Assembly: GCA_907165065.1 (NCBI GenBank)
Contig: OU015528.1
Span: 29,162,515-29,226,514 of the forward strand
Origin: Caprimulgus europaeus
Taxonomy: Eukaryota; Chordata; Aves; Caprimulgiformes; Caprimulgidae
DNA length: 64,000 nucleotides
Direction of reading: 5' to 3'
Part shown: positions 12,610 through 22,900 of the stretch, one piece after another
Position numbering within the stretch: the first letter of the stretch is position 1
Layout: every line of letters starts with the position of its first letter
Notes under the pieces: generated by a model
What the model was told of the DNA's origin: nothing
The model's input: only the letters and a program-made list of their open reading frames with translations
Databases searched by the model: none
Translations under genes and position numbers: made by a program

Positions 12610-12722
12610 GTAAAGAGCAACTCCACCACCTCGCCTTGCTGGCCTGTCTTTCCTAAGAAAGACACAGCCATCCATGGCCACATTCCAGTCATGTGAGCTG
12701 TCCCACCATGTCTCTGTAATTG
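12610..12722 (-). pseudogene. CR1 endonuclease fragment upstream of a frameshift
   Basis: In a different frame from the downstream endonuclease part, this stretch reads ETWWDSSHDWNVAMDGC, then FLRKDRPARRGGGVALYVR, which are conserved segments of the CR1 endonuclease. The switch of frame near 12606-12613 reflects a small indel in the Arg-Glu-Lys-Gln region. Upstream of about 12722 the similarity ends at the 5' truncation of the element. Confidence 0.85.
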
Positions 12723-13871
12723 CCACTCATGAATGAGGGTTTCATGAATATATGTTTCTTTCCTGATTAGGACTTTCTTTATTAGCTGATATTCTAAAAA
12801 TATTTGATGCATGTGTCTTGGTTTACGCTCTTTCAATGCAAATGTACAGAATGATTTATAACTCCTGTGGTACAGTCAATTTTTTTTAAAGCATCTTTCA
12901 AAGCAAACTGAGCAGTCTTATTTTTTGTCTTTTTTTTTTTGGTTGTTCAGCTCCACAAGAATTCACATTTCACTGACATCAGCTACTTTGTATGGTCGAC
13001 CTGAGCAGGTTAACAAAATAAAGACAGATGTCAGTGGAGTAACTCTAGCACTTCTTTGGTGTGAAGATGCCACTGACAGACTTTTCTGTGCCCACTCTCA
13101 CAAAAATATCTCCTGATGCCATCTCACTATCACCAATATAGTCCTACCACAGCCCAGGACCCAGCAAGAAGAGTTATCAAATGGTATCAGTTTCCTTGCA
13201 CGTTCATGCAAAATTTCACGCTTTCCATAGACAGGAATTTGAGAATTATAAAAGTGACTTGAAGAGAAAATGTTTTATAGGACTGTTTTAATATACAATT
13301 ACTAAGAACAACTCATTCTTTTACTCACAGACATGGGCCTTTCCCTCTCTTCTCTGTGCTCATGGAAGGGAAAACAGGAGGTTTCAGTTATTATAAGACA
13401 AGTAGAAATTACATAAAAAAGAAATAACATGCCCCATAGAGGTCTGCAGTAAGTATGGCAGCAACATCATGTACTGGCAGCACAGACACAGCAGCATGCA
13501 GGATAAGAAGGGGGTGTAACTAGTTTTCTATTCTGGTAGCTGTAATTTAATAGGGGGTCATGGTGTTCCCGGGATTTGGGTCAGCTGACTTTCAGTAGTA
13601 TGATCCTTCTTCACTTTACTGCAATAGTGATTTCTATAACTGAATATGTCAAACTGCATTTCCAACAACTTTAACACTACTTCAGAGCTGACAGGCATGA
13701 ACCACTACTGTATTTTCAGCAGTATTAGACGCAGCACTGATCTGGGAGTTTAGTTCATCAGTGACCTCTTTGAGTTGTTACCTCCCCTCTAGAAGAGAGG
13801 TTTATTATCTCTCCCACGTTTCCAGATTGTTTTTCTATCATCTATTTATCTTCTACACTTCTACTGACTAC

Positions 13872-13971
13872 CTGCTTCAGCTGATAACTGCCAGCTGCCT
13901 CAGATTCTCTGTGATGCCTGGTAGAGATCTGTTGCAGTTGAGCCTATTGCTGTGTTCTGTGTCCCCAGGAG
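13872..13971 (-). other. Candidate exon, minus strand (unconfirmed, possibly non-coding)
   Basis: On the minus strand AAATTATTTTCTTTTACAG is a very good acceptor. The 100-base segment ends AAGCAG before GTAGTC, a mediocre donor. Two frames are mostly open; both meet a stop before the donor. One contains NRSLPGITENLRQLAVIS followed by a TGA eight bases short of the donor. It could be a terminal coding exon, a non-coding RNA exon or chance. Confidence 0.13.
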
Positions 13972-14390
13972 CTGTAAAAGAAAATAATTTTATTGGGCCT
14001 GCAACAGACATGGCTAATGGTTATAGAGAAAACTGACCTCAACATAAAGACATGCTTTGACTACATTTTATTATTAGAATTCCTATTTATATTAATTTTA
14101 TCAAAAACCCTGAAGTATAAATAACTCTTTAACTAACAGAATTAGGATTAAAGCCTTATGCTAGTGAGAGAGCTATTAATGTGTATGAATGAGGGTGGAG
14201 TGAGACACAGGCTGAGGACTAGTTGTTGATACAAAGTTTACAGAAGGTGGCCTAGGTGATTTACCAATATAATTCTAATGATAATACCCTACATATTTGC
14301 TGGAGATGAGAAGCATGCACATCGTGTCAGCCTGCATATAGTCATCAGAGAAGTCTGAGCTGTGTATTTATGGAACAGAAATCAGTCCAG

Positions 14391-14428
14391 AAAAAAAAAA
14401 CAAAACAAAACAACAAACCAAAAACACC
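14391..14428. repeat. A-rich / (AAAAC)n low-complexity tract
   Basis: Ten A are followed by CAAAACAAAACAACAAACC and AAAAACACC. This is a simple AAAAC-like tract with no adjacent recognisable retroposon body, so I read it as low complexity rather than the tail of an insertion. Confidence 0.6.
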
Positions 14429-14636
14429 AACATAATCAGAATGTAATCTTATGTAGGCCAGAATGATACACAATCATAAACATGTACCCTTTAGATCCAG
14501 ACTGCGACAAGAAGACATAACCTCTGACGTAGCAGAGGAATCTAAGCTTGGAAGAACCTGTAAAATTTTGGGTTCAAATGAAAATGCATGACAAGTGGCA
14601 TGTGGGGGAAACAAATTATTCCATTAGGAAACTTAC

Positions 14637-14706
14637 CTGAACATTAGTGGAAAGACTCACAGAAAATACCATCAGGTATTCAACATTTGCAACATTTTCT
14701 TTTTCT
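14637..14706 (-). other. Candidate 70-bp exon, minus strand (unconfirmed)
   Basis: On the minus strand TATTATTTTTCACCAG is a strong acceptor, followed by 70 bases ending GTTCAG before GTAAGTTTC, a near-perfect donor. Only one frame is open across the whole segment. It starts after one base, contains ENVANVEYLMVFSVSLSTN and ends on a complete codon. I do not recognise the peptide. Among the minus-strand candidates this has the best pair of splice signals. Direction and position, left of the CpG island, would suit a gene transcribed leftward from it, but there is no proof that these segments are spliced together. Confidence 0.22.
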
Positions 14707-14960
14707 CTGGTGAAAAATAATACTTAAAAAACTGTGACTGCTTTTCACATATACGATAGAAAGATGATTGTTTAATTTCTTCTTTACAATTAGATCACTG
14801 AAAAATACAGAATGCCACCCTCCCATACCCAGATGCATATACACATGTACATACAGCTCTGCACCTTTGCTGGCTTCACATTATTAATTACTATCACTAA
14901 TACATTTTTCATTTGTATGCTTAAGAGGGTGGATATGAACATTTTTACTCTGAATAAGGG

Positions 14961-15793
14961 GCTTCTGTGGTGGTTTAACCCACAGTAGGATCACGCAGTC
15001 CTGCAGTCACTCTGTCAACCTGACAGATTTCTCTACCTTCTCCCCCACAGTGTCACAGGGGGCAGGGAATAGGGGTTGTAGTCAATTTACCTCTGCCGCT
15101 CTTCCTGGCATGAAAGTCCAGGAACAACGTATTCCAACATGAGCTTCCCATGGAGTCATGGACCATTTTGGGCTCAGCTCCTCATTCTGGCATGGGGACA
15201 TCCGTGGGCTGCAGATGGGTCTCCAGTCCAGTGTACATCCTCACACCCTGGTTCTGGCGGTCCACCCCTGCTCTGGCATTGAGCGACTCTGGGCTCTCAA
15301 TTTCAGTCACACTTGCCCTTGGGCTCAGCTTTTCTGCTTCAGTGTGGAGCAGTAGTCCTCCTGATGGACTACATGTCCTCCATGGTCTACATGTGGGTGT
15401 CTGCTCTACCATTGAACTTCCATGGGCTGCAGGGGACCTCCTTTGCCTTCTCCTACTCCATTCAGTTGAACTGGGTGTCTGAGGTTCTCTGTCCTCCTCT
15501 CCTCCTCCTTACTCCTGGCAAAGAAGCTCTCTCTTTGTTTAGGCCGATGGTCTCTTTTGTTCAAGTCAATGGCCTCTCCTTCAGGTTCTCTCCACTTTCT
15601 TCTTTTCAAGACAGTCTTTCCCCTCACAAACATGGATTCTCAGGAGCATTTCTCTATTGCTAATTGGCTCGGCCTGGGCTGGGCTGGATCCAGGGTAGCT
15701 TTCATGAAACTTATCACAAGCTGGCCCCTTCCCCCACTACCAAAACCACCCCCCTCCCACCTCTGCCCCCCACCCCAAACCCCACACAGCTTC
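14961..15793. repeat. 5-bp target-site duplication flanking LTR copy 1
   Basis: GCTTC at 14961-14965 immediately precedes the TG of the LTR, and GCTTC at 15789-15793 immediately follows its final CA. The match is perfect. A 5-bp duplication is typical of ERVL-class integration, and one pair flanking a single LTR shows a solo LTR. Confidence 0.8.
14966..15788 (-). mobile_element. Solo LTR of an avian endogenous retrovirus (ERVL-like), copy 1
   Basis: The element runs from TGTGGTGGTTTAACCC to ACCCCACACA, with TG...CA ends and perfect 5-bp duplications outside. It is about 823 bp long. It shares a long series of blocks with the copy at 49891-50552, including an identical 29-base stretch at 15412-15440. 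From my knowledge of bird genomes this is the common LTR type whose antisense end begins TGTGGTGGTTTAACCC and which contains an ATTGGCTCGGCC block; by that comparison the LTR's own sense strand is the minus strand. No retroviral gag, pol or env sequence lies on either side, so the provirus has been lost by LTR recombination. Open frames inside it (such as those at 15150-15663) are non-coding LTR sequence. The family name is not assigned here. Confidence 0.8.
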
Positions 15794-16235
15794 CTACACT
15801 GAAGATGCTCTGAGACTGGAAGGGTGTAGAATGATGACAGATTTTTTTTTTTTTTTTAATCTGCAACAGGGAACTGAATCATTTCAGAGTCTTTGTTCTG
15901 CAACACTCACAGAGGAGTGCATTCATTTTAAAAATCTGATGCCACCACAATCGAGGTCCACATAAAAAAGAAATCATACATCAACTTTTAGTCTGACAGT
16001 GCATGATAATTTTTGTGACTTTAAGCAGGATGCAGACACTAAGCTGTATCTAAACTTGCATAGAATATGGGCCAGAATCACACTTATAACTGCAGCTAGC
16101 TTGTATTCAGTGTCTGTCTCCAACTAGAAAATCCAAAATGCAATGAAGCACACAGCAACAGTACAGTCAATTAAGACACATACACCCTTCCTAGAGTGGG
16201 TGTTCTGAAAAGAGGTATAGAAAGAAACTACATGA

Positions 16236-16380
16236 GGCACATATGTATATGTATATACAGAAAATGTATATGTTTATGTAGTGGTAACATAATATAATCT
16301 ATTATTTCTATATAGATATGTTAATATATGCAGTAGTAATACAAATACAAATTTATTATATATAAATATACAATATATCC
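16236..16380. repeat. TA-rich low-complexity patch
   Basis: ATATGTATATGTATATAC and related ATATA/TATAT words recur through this stretch. It is an imperfect TA/TG-rich simple repeat without a clear unit. No gene evidence. Confidence 0.55.
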
Positions 16381-17136
16381 ATTTGTACTCTGTGTAGCAC
16401 TGGACTACACATAGTGTGCAGTACTTACTATGTAGTACACCAAATACTTTGCATATGAGGTACCTTGTCACATATATGGCTGTTTAAAATTTATTGTCTG
16501 TAGTACATATTGTATACATTTATTAAAAAAATCTATACTTATATCTATGTAACCATATATTTATTCTAGTTAAGGCACATTAGTGGGGGAAACAGAACCA
16601 TGCAATGAAAAACAGGTATCATTTTTATCTTCATGTATTTATTTTTCAGCTCCCTTTGAAAATTCCTAACATTCTATAAAACAGTATGTGAATTTTAATA
16701 TTTCTGTAAAAGACAGCATATTAAATACTAAAGTCTGTAATAATACTGTAAAAGACAATGTAGCCACGTTCTGCATTTTACAGGAACTGTCTGAGGTCCT
16801 ATACAGCCTATGGTTCTCTTCAGGTCATACAAAGTGTCTGAATACGGAAGAAAGCTTAACATCGCTGTAGTGTCAAGTATACAACTTTAATTTCAGCACT
16901 AGCAGCTACTCTATGAAAGATCTTACATTAGATTTCATCCTAATCTACACATTTTTAATTCTGTAATTGTAGGCCTGCCTGGAAGTGACAGTGAGTTTGA
17001 CCGTGGGCAACTGTACCCAAGCCTTCTTTGTTTGTATTCCCAAGAGTTGCTGCTTAGTGTTTGCCCTCCTCTTCGCTTGGCTTAGTGGGACCCTCTTGAG
17101 TGCTGCTTAGTCTTTCAAAGCCTGTAGTGCTATCTG

Positions 17137-17263
17137 CTGCCAGGACAGACACTGTGACTGTGGGGATGCTGGGCACAGGCTCCTTTCACATACTTACAGA
17201 AGAGATGACTGCCACCACTACCTAAATTAATGCAACTGTGACTTCTGTGACCTGTCCTGGCAG
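17137..17263. repeat. 12-bp inverted repeat arms, 103 bp apart
   Basis: CTGCCAGGACAG (17137-17148) is exactly the reverse complement of CTGTCCTGGCAG (17252-17263). Neighbouring bases also contain near-repeated ACTGTGACT words. It may be the remains of a small palindromic element or chance. There is no terminal duplication to support mobility. Confidence 0.35.
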
Positions 17264-18554
17264 TCACCATGGATGTTTGCTCCCACGAATGTTCTTGGAC
17301 TCAGGTATGTAACTCAAGTATTACTTAGCTTATGGGATGTCACAAAAATGACTTCAAACTGTTCAGTCTGTTTCAGGAATAAAAACGTTTGCTCTGTTTA
17401 CCAGAGAACTACTTACTGCTCCTTATGACTACAGTGCCAGGATCTGCTCAGAGACTGTAGCGACCTGGCTGCTTTACAAACATGTGACAAAGTATTCTCT
17501 CCTGAATCTGAAGAACTTGTAGTGGAAGCAGATGGTACACAAATCATAACAATATATCCTAGAGATAGAAAGAATGATAAAATGTTGGATTACTGAGATT
17601 TCTGGGCCTGTGTCTTCTGGTTTAACGATAATAGTTTAAAACACAGAATGATTCCTAACACTTCTCATACAAAAACAAACAGATTCATAAGCAATGGAAT
17701 TTGTGCTTCAAGATGGCAGTCCTCTGTGGACAGATTCTTGGATGTGTAACAGGTATCGTCACTCCTGCTGCAGCTTTTTTTGGGGTACCATGCTCCTTTT
17801 TTCAAACTTTTTTGTTTGCTGTGGCTGATGCTGGTTAAGGGATTCAAATGTTATTAATGGAAAATAAATAGACAATCATATTGAGTCCTTCCTTTCTTCA
17901 ATAGCAGCTCAGCAACTGGAATATCCACAACTACAACCAAAGTTCTCTCTCCTCATTTCCCAACACAGTCAGTCCTGGTTCCTAACATGTCTGTGAAGAT
18001 CCTGTTCATAAAGCTCTCACTAAACAAAAACCATGCAATAAAGTTAAAAAAAAAAGTATCACATGATAACCATATTTACTTTTGTATGTATTTTGCAACA
18101 TAATGTCAACAAATAATTACTCTAACTTGTCACACTACTTTATCCATGAGAATAGGCATTATGGTAAAGGCTTTAATTATGCAACCACATGATTACGTCC
18201 TACCTCTTTCCCTACAGCATTTCAGCCTTAAGGAGAGAATTTTTGAAGAATTTAGTGGCCACTTTGATAAATATGTTCACAATATATACAAAACAGCTCT
18301 TGTAATTTTTGTTTTAAGGGAGAGAAAAAGGGGGCGAAGGAAGAGGTGACCAAGCAACTCATTGCTGACTGGCCAAATTTCAGCTCCTGCGTCAAAAGAC
18401 GAAGTTCTGTGTTTAGCACAAAGAACTCTCTGTTGATTTTTTTTTTTTTTTTCCCTAACACGCAAACTGATGCTCCTTTTTTTAAACTTTTCTGTGGAAT
18501 AGCGAGAGCTTATGTGAAATACTTGTCTTCCTCAGTCCCGAATAGGAGGAGAAC

Positions 18555-18578
18555 GGGGTGGGGCCGGGGGTGGGGGGG
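18555..18578 (+). other. G-quadruplex motif at CpG island edge
   Basis: Runs of 4, 4, 5 and 7 G separated by T, CC and T lie within 24 bases. This is a textbook four-run quadruplex pattern with very short loops at the left boundary of the CpG island, a position where such motifs are common near transcription starts. Confidence 0.7.
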
Positions 18579-19439
18579 TGGACACGTCTTGTGCTGCCAG
18601 AAGGGAGGTGAAAAGCGCGACCGACGGGGCTCTCCCTGCCTTTGTCCTCCTCGGCGAGCGTACGCTGCCCCGGCCGCGCCTCCGTGCAAGGGGGCTCCGC
18701 GCTCCGCGGCGGCGGCCCCGGGCAGGCAGGTAGGCGGGGAGGCCGCAGTCGTGGAGGGCTCACGCCTCGCCCTGGCGGGCGCGGGACACTAGTGCTGCCC
18801 CCCCTCCCCACCGTCCTCCACCCCGCCCGGCGTGGCCCCGCGGAGCCCGGCGCGGCGCGTCCCACCTCCCGCGCTGACTCCGTCTCCCCGGGCCGGGCGC
18901 CGCGCCCCTGCCGGTCCCGCCGTGCCGGGTTGGGCAGCCCGGGAGGCGTCTCCTCCGCAGCCCCCGCCCCCCCGCGCCGGTGCCGAAGCGCCTCGACCGC
19001 TCCCCGGCAGCAGCCCCGGGACAGCGGCGTCCTGTCCGTCCCGCAGCAGCACCCGGGCCTCCCTCCCTGCCGACCGGCCCGGGCTCTCCCGCCGCTGCTC
19101 CGCTGCCGAGGACACCTCATGGGGAATAAATAAATTAATAACCCTACTCACGCCCGCGGCAGGGAGAGGAGCCGGCGGCGGCCGCGGGATTAGATCCAGC
19201 CCGAGCTAGAGACCAGGTAACGTAACCTACCCGCTAGGAGGGAGGAGGCGGAGGAGGAGGAGCAGCGAGGCCGCTGAGGTCGCCCCCACCGGGAGGGCTC
19301 CGGGGGACGGAAAAGGGACTGCCACAGTAGGGGAGCGCCGGGTGGCCCCCGGCCGGCTGCCTGAGGGCGGCTACCCCGGCGCCCTGCGTGCCGCACTGTC
19401 AGTCACACGCACACACATACGAGCCGCCGCCCACGCAGG

Positions 19440-19487
19440 GATGGATGGATAGATAGATGGATGGATGGATGGACGGACGTACGGACG
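19440..19487. repeat. (GATG)n / GGAC tetranucleotide repeat inside the CpG island
   Basis: ATGGATGGATAGATAGATGG continues as ATGG units and then degenerates to GGACGGACGTACGGACG. It is an interrupted tetranucleotide microsatellite of about 48 bp. The open frames on both strands that read through it (MDGWMDG- or SIHPSIH-like) are repeat translation and not protein evidence. Confidence 0.8.
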
Positions 19488-19990
19488 CTGTGGGGGTGCA
19501 GCCGATGCCCACCGCGGGCGCTGCCCGGCGGTACCAAGGCAGCCGCGGCAGGGAGATGCCGCACGCCCCGCCGTGCCTCGGCGGCCCTGCAGCGAGCGGT
19601 GCTCCGCTGCCGTGCGGGCGCCCGGTGCTGACAGCGGGGCCGGGAGGCGGGCGGCGGGGCCGGGCCGAGGCCACAGCTTCGGGAGGGCCTGGCGCGATCC
19701 CGCCCCCGCGCCGCTGGGCGCATCCAGGCAGGGCGGTGAGCCGGGGCGTCGAGGGCGCCTCCCGCCGCATCTCCGGGCGCTGCGGCACCGCCCGCCCCCA
19801 GCGGAGCCGCGGTCCCTGGCGACCGCGCCCCGGGGGCAGCTCCGCCGGCAAATGTGGGCGGGGAGTTGCGGCGGCGGCTGCAGCAAAGAAAAAACCGTGC
19901 TGCCGCGCTTGCCATCCTCAGGAACGGGCCTGCAAGTAGCGCTGATGTCAGAGCTCCGTGGCCGGGGTGACCCTGGGGAAGGTGGGTCCG

Positions 19991-22900
19991 GATGGACCCT
20001 CTACTGCACCATGCCAGCTGTAGCACTAGTCACCCTGCTCTGGGCTGCTCCGAGACCGACAATGCTGGCATTATCATCTCCAAACATTGCTGGCTTTAGT
20101 TAGTGCTTGTGTACTGAGCTCTCGGTGTAACTGGTACCAGAGCCAGGAAAACACTCCTCCATCGTTCTCATTACTTGGCTCTGCTAGCACACAGTGGACT
20201 CAAGGTCTTTGAAAGGAATGGTCTGCAGAGTGTCCCTGATGAGGAGCAATAGTCCGAGAGAAAAGGGGTTCCCTGTGCCCATGGAGACCCCTGTGCTCTG
20301 CATTTGTGGCTGTTTAAGTGGCCTCTGCAAGACACTGAAGCAGGACAACAATCTTAGAAGCAGCTGAGAGGTTTCCTTGTGCACATTGAGAGACCAGAGT
20401 GTCCCCTGGTATTCCTGGGAGGGGATGTTAACCTCTCAGTCCTGCAGGCTTGTGAAAGTGACATGGGTTCTCCACTGCTTTTCCAGTCAGGCAGATAGGA
20501 CAACAAAACAAAAGAGAATAACATTTAGAGACATACGCTTTTTCAGATGCCAGCCTGAGTTTTCGGTGAAGTCTTACTGAAATTATTACTGAAAGCTGCT
20601 TTGGGAAAAAGAAAGAAACTGAAGGAAGCTGCTGCCTCATGGAGGCATCTATTCTTATTTCATTGGTCTCTATAATAATAACTTGTGTTTCCATAGTGAC
20701 ATCCATCTGTGTCTCTCAAGTTACTTATCAAGTAATGAAATAGGTTCTTGCAGCTTCCATTGCAGGAATGGGACCATAAACTTAACAGCACACCAATCAA
20801 GTCCACAAAATATTGCCTCAGCTCTGTCTAGATGAATCATGATATGTAAGTTAGTCTTCAAAACAGAAGGATGTAGACTGATATTTAAAGGAAGCAGAAA
20901 AATGGCAAATCATTCAAGAAAAGTGGCAAATGCTTTTATGTACAAGTATTAAATCTAAGAATAATGTAGCAGTGATTCACTTCTTTTTAAAGACAGCTCT
21001 CTTCTCCTTCCGTTATTGTCTGCTAACTTTGAATATCATACTTGAGAATGAGTGGTAAATATCTACTCCTTCCACATGATAAAATAAATTCAGAGAAGAA
21101 ATTATACTTTATTATGGAATTGTAATTCTATGTGTCTGCAATGGCCCAGCTAGGTTACTTTGCAACATAGTTTACAATGTAAGTGGCTTCAGAGCAAAAC
21201 AGCTAATAATTGTGAATAGACAAAGAATGATGACTGGGGGTTATGGATCTTCTTTTATGGCAGCAGTAAGTGATTTTGGTTAATGAAGTCAGCCTTATTT
21301 TATCTATATGATTGAGATATACCTAAATATCAGTTGTGGTCTTCAAGAAAGGCCTTAATGGATGGCAGAAAACTAAATTCACATGTTTTATGGGTAAGAA
21401 AACTCTGGATTATGTGGTGATAAAACTGATCTGAACAGGTATTTTATATGTAAAGTGATGAAGGAACAGTAGATACAAACTTTTGAGGGAAGCTTTGAAA
21501 TATTACCAAGTACAATATCAAAGCAACAGAATGTAGTTCAACATTCTGGCTCTACAGCTGCAATGAAGAGAGGTGGAATTCTGTTTCAGCAACTTTCAGT
21601 GTAAATGAAACTATCATCAATAGTATATAAAAAATCTCCTTCCAGCTCTTTAACCTAATTCCATCTGTCACTTCTCTGGGATATATGTTGGATTTAAGCT
21701 TACTCAGCTCTTGCTATGGCAAAATCCTTCTAGAAGCCAAGTTTTATGGAGGCAGGTGATCTTGTGGGCAGGCTTTAAGGAGGTACTATTATTTATGGAC
21801 AGGCAAGTTAAGGGAGAGAAAAGAGCATTTCTTGAATCATAAGCTAATGCTTTTAATTTTTTTTCCTTAATTACTCTTCTTTCTATATATTTATACATAT
21901 ATTGAAGTATATTTCTAGTACTCATGTTTTTCTTCATTTTAGGAAAGAAAATACCCTTTCGGTATCCTTTGTTTCTCAAGTAAATTATCTTGTTCTCTTT
22001 TTACAACGAGCAGGTGGTTGTACTTCCAGCAACTCTGGATATTGTTGGGCTCCAGTTCAAGAAAAGAGACTACTGCTCACCTGCTTTTTTTTTTCCTATT
22101 GCCACATCACAGGATGCTTGAGAGGGGTTGATTTTTTTTCTTGACTAGATGTTTGCTTTAGCAAAGATGGTGTCTGAATATAATTATCAATTAATTATAT
22201 TCCATACAACATTTGCCAGAGTTAAAGCTGTCCATTGTCTTGTGCAAGGATCAACAAAAGAAGAATGTTCTTGGGCTATGCTAATAATCTGTGCTGTTAA
22301 ATTATTATTTTTATTTTTTTTTTCAAGATTGGTATGATTATGAAAGTGTAATTCACTTCTGATTTTTATTAAAATAAGAGTTAGGTCATAGCCATTAATA
22401 ATTGATAGAGAATGTTACCCGTTTCTGTGTCTGTTTGTGTAATATATATGGCCTAATGTTTGCACAGCATCAAGGGGGAGGTTAGATAGGAAAATAACAC
22501 CTCATTGACCAACTGTTTTATGTGTCAAATGTTAAGTGAGAAGCAAGCTACATCTCATTCCGAACCTGCATTCCTTGACTTGCATGTATTTGCGAGCTGT
22601 TGTGCCAACTTTCATAATTTTGTTGTGAATCTTGGAATATTTGAATATTTGAAAAAAGTTTGCAGTATTCAAACAAAAAGTAATTGCGATATAGGAGTAA
22701 GGAGATAATATTCCATGACTTGAGGAATAGAGGATGTTGGACAAACATTGGGGAGATCTGTTTGGCTTTACCATCTATCACGTTTCTGGTATTTATTTTA
22801 GCTCTTGGTCTTATAGTCAAGCGATCAAAATAATGTTAAGCTTTTATTGATGAGCAAATGTCTAGTTAACCAGGTCATGGTGGCTGACAAACTAGAAAGA

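Larger units (their letters stand above)
9963..12722 (-). mobile_element. CR1 LINE retrotransposon, 5'-truncated, antisense
   Basis: This is a chicken-repeat-1 (CR1) non-LTR retrotransposon lying on the minus strand. Its 3' end is at the low coordinate, where two 8-bp units close the element in the CR1 manner (ATTCTGTG then ATACTGTG on the minus strand). Moving up the coordinates come a short 3' UTR, the reverse-transcriptase part of ORF2, a linker and most of the apurinic-like endonuclease domain. Homology stops abruptly at about 12722 inside the endonuclease, so ORF1, the 5' UTR and the endonuclease N-terminus are missing. This 5' truncation is usual for CR1. I see no obvious target-site duplication, which is also normal for the family. 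The copy is not autonomous. It carries two in-frame stops and one frameshift, but the long open RT part suggests a fairly young insertion. Confidence 0.95.
12723..14960. other. AT-rich non-coding stretch between CR1 and LTR copy 1
   Basis: No recognisable coding frame or repeat family is seen. The frame at 12925-13116 and the frame at 13761-14036 lack domains. There is an A-rich AAAAC low-complexity tract at about 14391-14428. Two minus-strand splice-bounded candidates (13872-13971 and 14637-14706) are described separately. Confidence 0.6.
15794..18539. other. AT-rich non-coding stretch left of the CpG island
   Basis: Contains a T16 run at 15842-15857, a TA-rich low-complexity patch at about 16236-16380 and an inverted repeat pair at 17137/17252. 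The short open frames have no recognisable product. T-rich and A-rich tracts become frequent towards 18.46 kb, just before the composition changes abruptly to GC-rich. Confidence 0.6.
18540..19990. promoter_or_regulatory. CpG island, probable promoter and first-exon region
   Basis: Composition changes abruptly at about 18.54 kb from AT-rich to very GC-rich with dense CpG, and returns to AT-rich after about 19.99 kb. This is the only such region in the window. It contains GC boxes (GGGCGGGG near 19855, CCCGCCCCC near 19699), a CRE-like TGATGTCAG near 19943, and an isolated AT tract AATAAATAAATTAATAA at 19125-19141. Splice-donor-like sequences occur in both directions: CCAG/GTAACG at 19216/19217, GCAG/GTAGGC at 18729/18730 and AAG/GTGGGT at 19981/19982 on the plus strand, and GGC/GTGAGT with its GT at 19150-19151 on the minus strand. 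Islands like this mark transcription starts of vertebrate genes. I cannot tell the direction or name the gene; a divergent promoter is possible. Long open frames across the island are a GC-content artefact. Confidence 0.8.

Noticed and set aside
12606-12836. 76-codon minus-strand frame starting MKERKPRH
   Set aside because: Its C-terminal half is an out-of-frame reading of the CR1 endonuclease; the rest is flanking DNA.
15150-15802. Overlapping plus- and minus-strand frames of 65-116 codons
   Set aside because: They lie inside or across the edge of solo LTR copy 1, recur partly in copy 2, and do not correspond to retroviral proteins.
18346-20103. Numerous 100-212 codon frames on both strands of the CpG island
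   Set aside because: Stop codons are rare in GC-rich DNA; the peptides are Arg/Pro/Ala/Gly-rich on both strands and show no domain.
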